Of a DNA stretch of 64,000 nt, positions 1-13,900 are shown one piece after another. The position numbers and the translations under genes are program-made. The DNA lies in contig NC_059073.1 of NCBI RefSeq assembly GCF_020497125.1, forward strand, positions 12,917,225-12,981,224. The letters run 5' to 3'. The notes below the pieces were generated by a model. The model did not search any database. It was not told the DNA's origin and was given only the letters and a program-made list of their open reading frames with translations. This DNA is from Mauremys mutica. Its lineage: Eukaryota; Chordata; Testudines; Geoemydidae. The number at the start of each line of letters is the position of its first letter. Position 1 is the stretch's first letter.

Positions 1-1817
1 ATGTGACACATAGCTAGACAGGCAGACAAGATGAGAATGTTAGATTCCCTTTTTGGCGTTAGGAGCTGGGTGTTCCACAACATTAAACCTGTGGCACAAA
101 TTTTTGACATCATCCTTGTCTAAACGTCTGATATGTCTCCATTCCATTTGCTAGTATTAGAGAATCAGCCCACTGTATCAAAGACTCTGTTACAAACCTC
201 TCCAAGTATATTACACACAAAGCATTCACTTTTTTAACTTGGAGACATGGCACGTGTCTTAAAATCATCATCTGCTATTCATGGTTATGGGCACGCAGAG
301 GCTGATTTCTCAAGCGGCTCAGCGATGAACCTGGTCCTAAACGCAAAGCTACTGGTGGTTTTTGATAGTTTTAGGAAGGGAATTTTTTTTAAAGTTGTGA
401 TTTCCTTGCTCTTGATAAAGGAAGAAGGGAATAGGAAGATTTTCTCGCTACATTCCATCTGTTGGGCTACCCTAGCTAGAGTTTTGCTTCTGCAACCGTT
501 GTATCAGAATTGCTATTAAGAAGTTTTTTATCTGATTTTCCATAGTATATTTTTGTTCTGACATTTGTGTGTTTTACTTCAGCAGTGATGGATTGAAATA
601 GCGGCAACATATTTTAAATCAGACTAGATTAGCTATTTTCTGGTTTTGGCTGAAAGAGAAACAGCAGAGTTTTAGTGTCCAGTCAAGCAGAATTTATTCT
701 TGAAATGAGCAAGAAAGTTCCCAGATTAGAAAGGACTGTTGCAACTGATCTCATCCCTTGCATGTGTAATTCTGAATGGTTTTTAGTGGACTAAACCAGG
801 AGGTTAAAAACTTTGAATGAGCTTCCTTATTAGAAACTCCTGCATGGTGGTAAACACAGGGGAATTGCTCCTTTACAAGATTGATTAGCTTGTCATTCTG
901 GAGAGGTTGATACGAAAACAATCAGACCTACTCAGAACTCTGAAGAATCTATGTAGCATGCAGCTCTAGCAAATTTTTAACTCCTATTTGAAAGCTGCAT
1001 TCTAAGTATTTTTAAAATGGCAAATATCCAAGATTAATAATCCACATAGCAGAACTGGGAGGAGGCTGCTGTGGAGACAGCAGTATTATGTTGAACTTCA
1101 AATAGTCTGTGATAGTCAGAACAGTGGTAAGTAGCAAGCTAGTTTTACTACTGTTTTGTATTTTGATGAAATTGTAGCTTATGGCCTCAGTAGTAAGAGT
1201 CTGAGTAAATATCATCACATTTCTGTTTGGCTGAATTAGTCTGTTAAATGTGTTCCTAGTTACTCTGAAATGTAATGAGTCATAGTATTTAAGATGTTCT
1301 TTTTTTAATTTGTCGATAGAACTGAAAGATTTTCATGCTTCCATGAAGATTATATCTGCAGTTTGTTTTATACCTTTGCAGAGATGCAATAGAATATTTC
1401 CATATGAAAAATAAATGTTTGCAAGTATGTGCTTGATTAATTGCCTCTTGGGATTTCTCAGCATAATTATGCCTTGTTGCACTAGATCAAAAGAAGTGTT
1501 CACATGTGAAAAACTCTTCTACAACATCACCCATAATTTTCTAAAAATGTCTTTCATTACCATATGTCTTTGCATATCAAGATTGTTGTGTTTCAACTGC
1601 TAATTTTGCAAAGGTATTTTCCCCTAGTATTAGTTTTAGGAAACCTAACCAGCCCTCTCCCTATTTAAAAGCAGCCTTATTTGCCTTGTAAATTCCTGAC
1701 CGTCTGCGGGCTGAGATCCATTAATCTGGGGGTTTGAAAGAAATTTGGAGATAGCATCTATTAGACACTGAACCAGAATATTACTTATCTTCAGTGTAAC
1801 ATTTATTTTCTCCTTAG
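1..1817 (+). other. PTK2: PTK2 intron upstream of the FRNK-start exon
   Basis: AT-rich noncoding sequence with no repeat that I recognise and no splice-flanked coding segment. It is the immediate upstream intron of the exon with the FRNK start, so it is a candidate site for FRNK promoter elements. No CpG-rich core or convincing TATA box stands out. The pyrimidine tract before 1818 is ordinary. Confidence 0.5.
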
Positions 1818-1929
1818 TACAATACTGGAGGAAGAGAAGCTGCAGCAAGAAGAACGAATGAGAATGGAATCAAGGCGACAAGTCACAGTGTCCTGGGATT
1901 CGGGAGGATCAGATGAAGCCCCTCCCAAG
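1818..1929 (+). CDS. PTK2: PTK2 coding exon, residues about 678-714; contains the FRNK start
   Basis: The acceptor is tccttag and the donor is gtagct. The first base completes a codon begun in the previous exon, which is outside the window; then come 37 codons. They include a charged [13 protein letters not shown] helix-like stretch, then [16 protein letters not shown]. The last residues begin the first proline-rich motif, which the next exon completes. The second of two close methionines (ATG 1864-1866, reading MESRRQ) is the known initiation codon of FRNK. Confidence 0.95.
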
Positions 1930-4900
1930 GTAGCTAACTTTTTTTAACACATACTTTACATTCAACAATATTATTATTTTATTCCATTAACCTGTTAAAT
2001 ATTGTTCAGTGATGAGAGAAGCCAGAAGGCTCCCTTTGGTGATCTGCTGCTAATGATAACACTTAACTAATTGTATACTATTTCAGATGGATTTCACTTT
2101 AAGGACCCAGCCCTCCATAGGCTGAGTTAGTAGAGCTGATTTGTATTGCAGTTTTGTGGTGTTGAGTCAGACTGTTAGCCAATACTGTACTTAACTTTTC
2201 TCTTGTTTCTCTCTTTTCTCATGGTCATGTAACTTGAAAAAGACTAGAATAGTTTGCCATTAAATTGTTTTGCCTAGGGCTAAACATTTTCTCCCTTTCT
2301 TTCTGTCTGTGTTATTTCTTGTAAATTAATAGCTAGTGAGATACCTGACAATCATAAAGTAAAGTTTATACCATAATAGTGAGTGGATAGAAATGAGTTC
2401 ATTATATTTTTACTTGATTCTGAAGAGACTGTTACAATTCCTCTCTGAAGATTTCCCTTTTATCATTTAAAGGATCCTTAAGTATTTTTTTTTGTATCAG
2501 AGGGGTAGCCGTGTTAGTCTGGATCTGTAAAAGCAGCAAAGAGTCCTGTGGCACCTTAAAGACTAACGGACGTTTTGGAGCATGAGCTTTCGTGGGTGAA
2601 TACCCACTTCGTCGGATCCGACGAAGTGGCTAGTCACCCACGAAAGCTCATGCTCCAAAACGTCTGTTAGTCTTTAAGGTGCCACAGGACTCTTTGCTGC
2701 TTTTTTTTGTATGTCCATTGGTATGCCTATCTGCTATCCATCTGGACACCACTGCCGGGCAGCCTTGAAGTCTAATCCTGCAAGATGCTGAGTACCCCAA
2801 AGTCCACAATCGTCAGTGTCTCCTCATAGCAGCCATTGGGCACAAATATTTTGACTAGCTTCTCCTTGAGTTCAGTCACCATCCCAGTGCCAAATATTGG
2901 CTGTGTCTTAACCAGCTACTTGACCATGAAAACCTGAAGCCAGCAGCTGCTGTTTCTGCCACACACATCCATAAACATTCCTGGCAACAGGTGGGGTCTT
3001 TTTTTTTTTTTTTTTAAACCACCTTTAGCTTGTTGGCTGAGAGAGTTGTGAGCCCCGCATCTGCACTTTAATAGGGACAACAGGACAAGAAACATAGCCC
3101 ATGGAAAAATGGTTTGAACTTTTGTTCTAAAATGAATTTTAAAAACCCCATTGACCTATTTAATCAACTAAGATTGAGGGCAGGTCTACTCTTAAATCAC
3201 TGCATCAGTCCTGCTGCAGCTCTTAAGTGAAGATGTTCCTACGAGAGCTCTCCCATCTGCATAGTTAATCCACCTCCCCAAGAGGAGGTAGTTAAGTTGA
3301 CAGTAGAAGCTCTCTCATTGACATACCACTATCTAAACAGGGGGTTATGGTCAGGATAACTGTCACTCAGGGATGTGGATTTTTTACACCTCTGAGTGAC
3401 GTAGTTATACTGACATAGGTCTGTAATGTAGACCTGGCCTAACTTTTATGATTTAGTGCAAAAGCAAATAAATTGCATGACCCATAATAACAATGGTAGT
3501 TAATAATTTAAAACATCGTTTAATGAAGGGATTAAATTTTGCCTTCTAAGGCTTAATCTGAGTGCACTAAATGCTTTTTTAATGTAATGAATGAAGAATT
3601 ACAACTGTTAGAAAAGCACGTCATTAATGCCTTTGAGAACAGTGATTTTATGAGCTTTAGGACCTGATCAAGTACGCTGATTTTGAAATCTGATACCCAC
3701 GTTATTGTGCATAATTTTCTATTTGAGGGGTTTAGATCATTTTTGTTCTTGTTCAAGTTACTCTCTTTATAAATGTGGCTCTATAGATGTGAAATTTAGC
3801 CGCAGCATTAAGGCATCACTTTACACTGTTTCTGCATAAAATATTCAGGATGTGTACTGATGATCTGTAAACCAGTTAGATTAATTTTGTCAACATGGGA
3901 TTTAATGCTTCTTTTAAGACTTGACTCTTAGAATCCATATTATTTCCTCATGGTGGCATTTGGTTTCTTTTTCTTCTCATTGTAACAGAGTTTCAGCACT
4001 ATTATACACATACAGTGAAGGGTTTTAGACTTCTAATTCAAAACTGTATGTTTACCAGTAGATTCACAACAAGTTTATCACAACAGTTAGTACTATCAAA
4101 TGACATACCCCCATCTCGTCCCTATGTACAGTTAGAAACCTTGCAATCAGACAGTATTTTGCAAAATACTGTTTTCTCTGAACTTGATTCCTTCCCCACT
4201 GCACCTAGCGACACCGCCTCCTTATCTCTAAAGACGTGTAAATCTTTTGAAAGCTGAGATTGATCACATGTCCCTGGGAAGAAGTCAGCAAACTTGCCAC
4301 CAATGATGAAGTAGTGGCGCTGCTCTGCCTAGATGATAAAAGTATGTCGCTCTAGCAATATCTCCACCATTTAGTGGCCACAGATAGACATGCTATTCAG
4401 GTTCCAGCAAAATCATACACTCTTAGATGCCAGTGCAGAATAGCAAGCTTCTTTTCACATTACAGTGTATAATATTACACTCTGAATTCTTTCACTTTTT
4501 CATGATTGACCAGATGATGTACAGTTACAGGAAGTGTTGCAACTAATCCTAAAGAGGAAAGGGATCAGTTATCTGATAGCCAGCCAAGGAGTTTTGTGGC
4601 CACTTGCTAGCTGCCACCTATAGTTAATGCTGCTGTCCATTCTAATGGGAGACATTTCTAGCTGCATCACTAGACTGGACATGGGTTATAAAACAAGGCA
4701 TAAATAATCCAACTGTCTTGGAATTCAAATGTTGGTTAAAATTTGGGGCAGTTAATTACATGAACATGGACATTAACAGTTAGAGCTCAGGGAGTCTCTC
4801 AGGATAATTTCTGTGAATATTATTTCCAAGAAATAATTCAGTTTGCTTTACCTGTGTTTAGACTTTACTGTGCTTTACCTGTACTTTAGACCACTATTCT

Positions 4901-7900
4901 AGCAAAGGAGTTAACTGTGAGGAACATTTGCCAAAATATATGGGAAGTGTTGGCAAATATTAGCAGGAAGCCGATTATGAACTTGGAAACGTGAGCATTC
5001 ACACCTGAAACCTGATTTCATTATTATGATTTAATAGTGTGTCCTCTCAGAACCAACCCGTAGTTCAGGTTATTGGAAACTCACAATCAGCTACTCTCAA
5101 AGAACCTACAGAACAAGAGTTATTAATAGAAATTGTTCAGCAAATAATTTTGAATATTAAATGTGACACTAGCCTAAACTGTTTGCAAACAGAAAAAGAG
5201 GCAAAATTCATTGAATGAATTATTCACTCAACTCGGTTGTTTCCTACAATCCTTTTTTGCTTACATTTTGAAGCTTGCTTTCATGAAGCATCTTGTATAA
5301 GTTTAGCAGTATGAGAAAATTTGCCTTTCCTGAAAATAACTTACTTTGATTGTTGTATTTTATTTATATGATTGTTCTCTTTAAAAAGTGCACTCTTTTA
5401 TATTTATAGCCCAGCAGACCTGGTTATCCCAGTCCAAGATCCAGTGAAGGGTTTTATCCTAGTCCACAGCATATGGTACCACCCAATCATTACCAGGTAA
5501 AATATTATCTATCTTTGTATTTGCTGTTTTAAAATAGTTTATCATCCATTTGCATGTAGTGGGTCTCTTTCTCCTCATGTGTACACCAGTTTAGCTCCAT
5601 TGAGTTCAATAGACTTAGGCCTGGTCTACACTACGCGTTTAAACCGGTTTAAGGAGCGTAAAACCGATTTAACGCCACACCCGTCCACACTAAGAGGCCC
5701 TTTATATCGATATAAAGGGCTCTTTAAACCGGTTTCTGTACTCCTCCCTAACAAGAGGAGTAGCGCTAGTATCGGTATTACCATATCGGATTAGGGTTAG
5801 TGTGGCCGCAAATCGACGGTATTGGCCTCCAGGCGGTATCCCACAGTGCACCACTGACCGCTCTGGACAGGAATCTGAACTCGGATGCAGTGGCCAGGTA
5901 GACAGGAAAAGCCCCGTGAACTTTTGAATATTTCCTGTTTGCCCAGCGTGGAGCTCCGATCAGCACGGGTGGCGATGCAGTCCGAAATCAAAATAAAAAA
6001 AGAGCTCCAGCATGGACCGTGCGGATGTGATCGCAGTAAGGGCAGGCAAATCTGTTCTATCAGCGCTCCGTTACAGAAGACGAAATTCAAAATCATTTTT
6101 AAAAAATCTCCACACAGACGCCATAGCAGGGACTCAGCGCACTGCTGCGTGACAAGCGAACGGAAAGCCAAAGAATCAAATGGACGCTCATGGACTGGAG
6201 GACTCAAGCTATCCCACAGTTCCTGCAGTCTCCGAAAAGCATTTGCATTCTTGGCTGAGCTCCAAATGCTTCTAGGGTCAAACACAGTGTCCGCGGTGGG
6301 TCAGGGCATAGCTCGGCAATTTACGCACCCCCCCACCCACCCCCAGAAGTGAAAGGGAAAACAATCCTCTCTTGACTCTTTTACATGTCACCCTATATTT
6401 ACTGAATGCTGCAGATAGACGCGATGCTGCAGCACTCAACACCAACATCCTTGCTCCCCCGCCCGCCATGGGTGGCTGATGGTACAATATGACTGATATC
6501 CATTGTCATCATCAGCCTATTGGCACATGGGGCAGTGCAAAAGGACTGGTAACCATGCCGACTAGCATCAGTGAGGTCGATCAAGGGTGCCTGCTCCTAA
6601 TTTTTCCTGGTAGATGGTGCAGTATGGCTGGTAACCATCTTCATCATAGCAACAGGGGGCTGAGCTCCATCAACCCCCACCCTTCATGTGTAAAGAAAAG
6701 ATTCAATTGCCCCTGGACTAGCAGCGGGATGCTGGGCTCCTCGCCTCCACACTTCTTAATGTCCTGTCTGGACTATCATAGCAGCTGGAGGCTGCCTTCC
6801 ACTCATTTCTCACTAACAAGTCACTGTGTCTTATTCCTGCATTCTTTATTACTTCATCACACAAGTGGGGGGACAATGCTACGGTAGCCCAGGAAGGCTG
6901 GGGGAAGAACAGAATCAACAGGTGGGGTTGTTGCAGGAGCACCCCCTGTGAATAGCATACAGCTCATAATTTCTGCAGGATCTGACACAGAGCAGCTGTG
7001 CTCTCTGGTTCTATGATACAGTGGTTCTCTAGTACACTTGCCCATATTCTAGGCAGGACTGATTCTATTTTTAGATACCAAAAAGGAGGAATTGACTTAG
7101 GGAGTCATTCCCAATTTTGGCTTTTGCACCCCTGGCTGATCTCAGCCAGGGGCACTTATGACAGCAGCAAATGGTGCAGTGCAAAAGAACTGGTAACCAT
7201 GATCATCTTATTACCAATTTATGGTATGGTAGATGGTACAGTATGGCTGGTAACCATCTCTGCTGTCATGCAAAAGCAAAAGCATGCTGCTGTGTAGCGC
7301 TGCTGAATCGCCTCTGTCAGTGGCATCTAGTACACATACGGTGACAGTCACAAAAGGCAAAACAGGCTCCATGATTGCCATGCTATGGCATCTGCCAGGG
7401 CAATCCAGGGAAAAAAGGCGCGAAATGCTTGTCTGCCGTTGCTTTCCCAGAGGAAGGAGTGACTGACGACATTTACCCAGAACCACCCACAACAATGATT
7501 TTTGCCCCATCAGGCACTGGGATCTCAACCCGGAAATTCCAAGGGGCGGGGGAGGCTGCGGGAACTGTGGGATAGCTACGGAATAGCTACCCACAGTGCA
7601 ACGCTCCAGAAATCGACGCTAGCCTCGGACCGTGGACGCACACCACCGATTTAATGTGTTTAGTGTGGCCGCGCGCACTCGATTTTATGCAATCTGTTTT
7701 GCTAAACCGGTTTATGTAAATTTGGAATAATCCCGTAGTGTAGACGTACCCTCACTTCTGATTTACACCAGTGTAAGACCAGAATTGAGTCTTGATTCGA
7801 AATGGCAAGCAAGTCAACTCCTTGTCTGATTCTCCAGTCAATTAAAACTACAGTAATAAACTTTTTCTCATATTTATCAAGGAAGTTCAGTGTTCATGTA

Positions 7901-10900
7901 ACATGCATGTGACAATTTACACTTGGCTAACAAAGTCACTTGCATGTCAAAATAGGATTAAGTGGTCTGATTACTTTGGCCTTGTTCATGCTGTGTTCCC
8001 CAGTGAGTTCTTTGAAGCATCTCATGTTCCCTCGAGTTGATTGCTCTCTCCAAATGTTAACACATAATATACTTGCCTGTTTAACTTTGGTCTTGTATCA
8101 TCAAAGTAAATTTAAAACATCTTCTGTCATGGAACCATTTCAGAATTTTTAGATTTGCTCAAAGCTGCAGAGCACCCAGACTGAAGCAGCATTTTTTAAA
8201 ATGAGAACACTTCAGTCTCATTAAAATTGCTTTGATTCTTCTATAGAGAAGGAATTTGTCAGGCCATCCTGCAGCTATGATAATTACATGCTGTCACTCA
8301 GGATTTAAGCTTGTAATATACACTAGGGGGTACATTTTTAGCATAGTTCATAGGGAGAAATGTGCATGATTCCTATTAACATTAATGAGAGCTGTGTGTG
8401 TAATTCCTTATGTTGAAAATGTTCTGATGGATATGTTTTGTTCATTAAGGGATTTTGATGTCCTCTGCTACTAGGGTTAAAACATAACTTTTATCACTAG
8501 TTGAGGACACCTAACACAATAAACATGTGGTTTGTTAAAGCAGTATTTGTGAGTATGTCATATTTCAGCTTGAATTGCTGACTTTTCTTCTGATTCTCTA
8601 TATATTTTTTTTTTTAATTAATCTCCTGCCATGAGGCATTTATTATGCTCTCTGTTTTGGCCACATGAGAGAGAATCATCAAACATAGAGGAGCTTAACT
8701 GGGGGCCTTAATATGATCATCAAGCATTTTCTTTTTATAGGTCTCTGGCTATCCTGGTTCTCATGGGATACCAGCCATGGCAGGCAGCATTTATCCTGGC
8801 CAGGCATCTCTTTTAGATCAAGCAGATTCCTGGAACCATCGGCCTCAGGAAATATCAATGTGGCCCCCCACCATGGAGGTAATGTGAATTTTCACAGAGT
8901 TTATTGTACACTGTACAGTAATTGCATTCTAAAGCTTTTTTTTTAAATTGCAACTACAACTCTGGAGTTTAATCTAGGGAAACAAAGTCCATTTTCCTGG
9001 AAGTTTTAAAATGGTTTGATTAAGGAAGGAAGGGAATATTTTATTCATCAATAAAAACAGTGGAGTGGGACTCGTGACTGGAGTCTGTTCATTGTTCTAC
9101 CACTGGTTTCTTACATGAGCTTAGGCAAGTTGTGGTGCACCTATGCCTAAGTTCACTAATTGTTAAAATGGGGATATTAGTATTTACCTTCCTTTTTGGG
9201 TGTGGTGAGACTAAATTAATGGTTATAAAGTACTTTGAGTTCCTCAGACACAATGCACCGCAAAAGAACAAAGTTGTTATTACTTATTATTGAAGGAGAA
9301 AAGTTTATGCTACATAAAATATATATTAATTCATCATCCATTTAAAAAATATATGGTGCCATGGACACCTAGTGCACTTTATGAATCCAAGGTTTCTCCA
9401 CGATCACAGCATACCTCTCACCATCCCAACGCCACTAAGTGCCACGCAGATTGCCAAACTCTTTCCCCAACTCTGCCCTCCCCTTTGTCCTTTTCATTCT
9501 TTTTTCATTCCCCTTCCAACATTCCATCCTTCTCCCTTCCTTTCTCCCTGCAGTCCCTTCATCTCTCCGTATTTTCCCTATCTCATCATGGTAGTGGTCT
9601 TCATGCAGCTCCCATCTTACTAAGTCTCTTTGCTCCCTGTGGTGGTGCTCTTCTGTCTCTACCTCTAATTGCATGAGCAGAACTGAAAAGTGGGATATTC
9701 TGCTAAATACAGGACAGCAGAGATGTGTCATGCAAAGAAACCCATATTTGTGCTTTTCTTTGCCCAAGAGAGCGCTAGTTTGACTTGACCATATGTTCTG
9801 CCTATACTGTACTGGTTGGTACCTTCATTGTATACAGTTGGTGGTGTAGGATTCCTCCATGAGGTTGGAATGGCTAGTTCAGGGGTCGGCAACCTTTCAG
9901 AAGTGGTGTGCCAACTCTTCATTTATTCACTCTAATTTAAGGTTTCGCGTGCCAGTAATACATTTAAATGTTTTTAGAAGGTCTCTTTCTATAATTCTGT
10001 AATATATAACTAAACTATTGTTGTCTGTAAAGTAAATAAGGTTTTTAAAATGTTTAAGAAGCTTCATTTAAAATTAAATTAAAATGCAGAGCGCCCCCCC
10101 CCCCCCGACCGGTGGCCAGGACCCGGGCAGTGTGAGTGCCACTGAAAATCAGCTCGCATGCCGCCTTCGGCACACGTGCCGTAGGTTGCCTACCCCTGGG
10201 CTAGTTAATGATGAAAATGTTTCTTCCATTCTTACACAGGTAGAGTAGTACCCTAAATCCCCCAACTAATCAATAAGAACAATAGAATCTGGCCCTATAT
10301 GTGCTCAGGTAGGGGTGAAGGAGAAAGCAGTATAAGAACATAATGTGTTTTGTGCATATTCATCACTAATACATTACAGCTGAGTTTTTCACAGGAATGT
10401 ATGGGGGTTAGGTGACCAAATCCCATTGAATTTCAATAGGAGTTGGGCACCTAACTTCCTTTGGCCCCTATGAAAACCCCGCCCCACATTTCTTGTGATT
10501 AGTGTTTTCAGCACCACTTTAAGGGGACAGTGTCAGGTACGTTAGGCCCAACATTTAGATTCTGTAGAACAAGAAGTTTACAAAACTATTAGAAATATTC
10601 CCACGATATTTTTCAAAAGTGTCACTACAAATAGGTGAGGAAGAGTGTTTGTTTGTTTGGATAGAAATATTATCCTGCAGTGCTAGCAACCCAAACATTG
10701 TGCTAGTTCCCCAGACCTAGACAGTAATACTGACAAATCTGTTTTCATCTCCAAGCTTTGTGAAAAGAGAGGGGGGAAAAAACACGTCAAAATTCTTTAA
10801 AAGTAAAATAGATTTCTAAAGTTAATTCCGTTCCAATAATAAGCAGGGCAAACTAAATGTTTACAACTGGAATGTGTCCTTTTTGATGTGCCACTTGAAT

Positions 10901-13900
10901 ATTTTTGTAGAGCTGAGAACATAGACTATAAGTTTGGGGTTTTTTAAATCCCTTCTCTTATAATACAAAAGTTTTCACAACTGTGTATAAAAACTATTGA
11001 GTCCCATGACATTCTGCCATGGTAGGCAAATGGCAACCCTTGAGCTTTTCCTCTTAGGATTCTGGCACTTTGGACATGCGAGGAATGGGACAGGTCCTAC
11101 CAACACATCTAATGGAGGAGAGATTGATACGACAGCAACAAGAAATGGAGGAAGATCAGCGCTGGCTTGAAAAAGAGGAGAGATTCCTGGTAATACATTG
11201 CAGAGTACCACTAATCTCAGTAGCAATCAACAATTACAGCTTATTAAAATTAATAGTTTCTGTGTAACAGGAATATTAATTGAACAGATAAGTTACTACT
11301 GAAACTTAACTGGCATTTATTTGAGCAAGCTTGGTCCTCAATTAATAGCACAATATATGCCTGTCAACTGTCTATTTTAAATACAAACTTCTGTCTGTTC
11401 CACACAAACATGATGTGATTCATTATCATCAGTTATTGACATCTGAAATACTGACTTTTTAAACTGATAACTGAAATGAAAGGTTTTGCTTGGCAAACAA
11501 TCTAGATTTTTAAACTTCTTGAGCAGCTGTTTTTCTTGTGGTCCATATCTGGATCTTCATCATACATTTGTTTTCCACATTCAGGCCTCTAGAGATTATG
11601 AGGGGTGGTGCAAAATGCTACTGTGTGGGCATCCAGATTTGCTCCAGAGCAGGTAGAGCAGAGAGAGTTCAATCCCTAGGAGAACGGGTAATCTCACATT
11701 TATCTGGCAACCCTGGCTCTTGAAAGAGTTGTCCAATTTTCTGCTCGAGGAGCAGTGAGAGAAATTGATGGGAGGGCGTAATTTAAAAAAAACAAACAAG
11801 CAGGGAATTGTGGAGAGCAGTTTGTTTGATTTCCTAATCGCCGCAGATGAATCATCCCTTTTCTTTTCTTGCCAAGGATACAGTCTTGCTTTTCTGGGGT
11901 GAAACTCATGTCTTCAGGGAGAATCAAAATTCTAGTTTCCCAAACATCTATATTAGCAGCAAAACACAGACTCAGAGTTCAGGTTTTGTGTTCAGATGCT
12001 CACTCTTCAGACCAACTGCTGGGGAGGTTTAGGTTGGATATTAGGAAAAACGTTTTCACTAGGAGTGTGGTGAAGCACTGGAATGGGTTACCTAGGGAGG
12101 TGGTGGAATCTCCATCCTTAGAGGTTTTTAAGGTCAGGCTTGCCAAAGCCCTGGCTGGGATGATTTAGCTGGGGTTGGTCCTGCTTTGAGCAAGGGGTTG
12201 GACTAGATGACCTCCTGAGGTCCCTTCCAACCCTGATATTCTATGATTCTACTGGGAATGTTACAGAGACAGCACAGTCAGACCACACACAGGATGAGGA
12301 ACAGTGCTCTGTTCTGTTCTATATAGGTTCTTATGCCATGCTTACCACTATAATAATTAAGCACCTTTCATTAGTGCATTAAGCATCATGACTAATATCT
12401 GGCGTGTGTTTTTTTCTTCTCATGATTTTTCATCCTTTCCCCAGGGGGAGAAGTGTGCACAGTGGAATGTTTTGTTTTAGAATTTTTTTATAATGTAACA
12501 CATGTTGCTGAATGTATGTCACAGAAGGCACAGGCAAAGAAGTGGAGGTTGCACTTAGAGTGGAAGGCAGTGAGGCTTATGATGGTCCTTAGTTCCTGTG
12601 AGAGTCTGTTCTACTGTCCTGAACTGGCCTCCAAGAAAACTGACCCTTGCACAGATGAGCTTTACCCTCATTGCAGAAAGTTCCATTGTGCCAAAGGGAC
12701 AAATTTATCAACCACAATTGTCTTCGTGGAGCTTTAGGTGATCTTGTAGGTTCTCTGGGCCCAGGCCACTGAATGCTTTGAAGAAAACAACTGAGACCTT
12801 GAACTTGGCTCAGTATTCTATGAGACGCAAGTGTAGGGGAGTGGAATACAGGTTTGACGTGTTCAGTGTTGCTGAGGAGACATGCTACAGCATTCTGTAC
12901 CAGTTAGTTTCCTGATTACTGAAGACTTAGAATCATAGAATATTAGGGTTGGAAGGGACCTCAGGAGGTCATCTAGTCCAATCCCCTGCTCAAAGCAGGA
13001 CCAACCCCAGCTAAATCATCCCGGCCAGAGCTTTGTCAAGCCGGGTCTTAAAAAACTCTAAGGATGGAAATTCCACCACCTCCCTAGGTAACCCATTCCA
13101 GTGCTTCACCACCCTCCTAGTGAAATTGTGTTTCCTAATATCGAACCTAGACCTCCCCCACTGCAACTTGAGACCATTGCTTCTTGTTCTGTCATCTGCC
13201 ACCACTGAGAACAGCCCAACTCCATCCTCTTTCGGATCCCCCTTCAAGTAATTGAAGACTGCTATCAAATCCCCCCTCACTCTTCTCTTCTGCAGACTAA
13301 ATAACCCCAGTTCCCTCAGCCTCTCCTCGTAAGTCATGTGCCCCAGCCCCCTAATCATTTCATTGCCCTCCGCTGGACTCTCTCCAATTTGTCCACATCC
13401 CTTCTGTAGTGGGGGGGACCAAAACTGGACGCAGTACTCCAGGTGTGGCCTCACCTGTGCTGAATAGAAGGGAATAATCACTTCCCTCGATCTGCTGGTA
13501 ATGCTCCTACTAATACAGCCCAATATGCCATTGGCCTTCTTAGCAACAAAGGCACGCTGCTGACTCATATCCAGCTTCTCGTCCACTGTAATCCCTAGGT
13601 CCTTTTCTGTAGAACTGCTGCTTAGCCAGTCGGTCCCCAGCCTGTAGTGGTACATGGGATTCTTCCTTCCTAAATGCAGGACTCTGCACTTGTACTTGTT
13701 GAGCCTCATCAGATTTCTTTTGGCCCAATCCTCCAATTTGTCTAGATTACTCTGGACTCTATCCCTACCCTCCATCGTATCTACCTCTCCCCCAAGCTTA
13801 GTGTCATCTGCAAACTTGCTAAGGGTGCAATTAATCCAATCAGATCATTAATAAGGATGTTGAACAAAACCGACCCCTGAGGCACTCCACTTGATACCGG

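Noticed and set aside
247..519. 90-codon frame near the window start
   Set aside because: Low-information sequence in an intron with no conserved features or splice support.
5797..7594. Frames of 127-162 codons inside the 5617-7752 transposon
   Set aside because: They overlap on both strands and share no transposase motif; the element appears non-autonomous.
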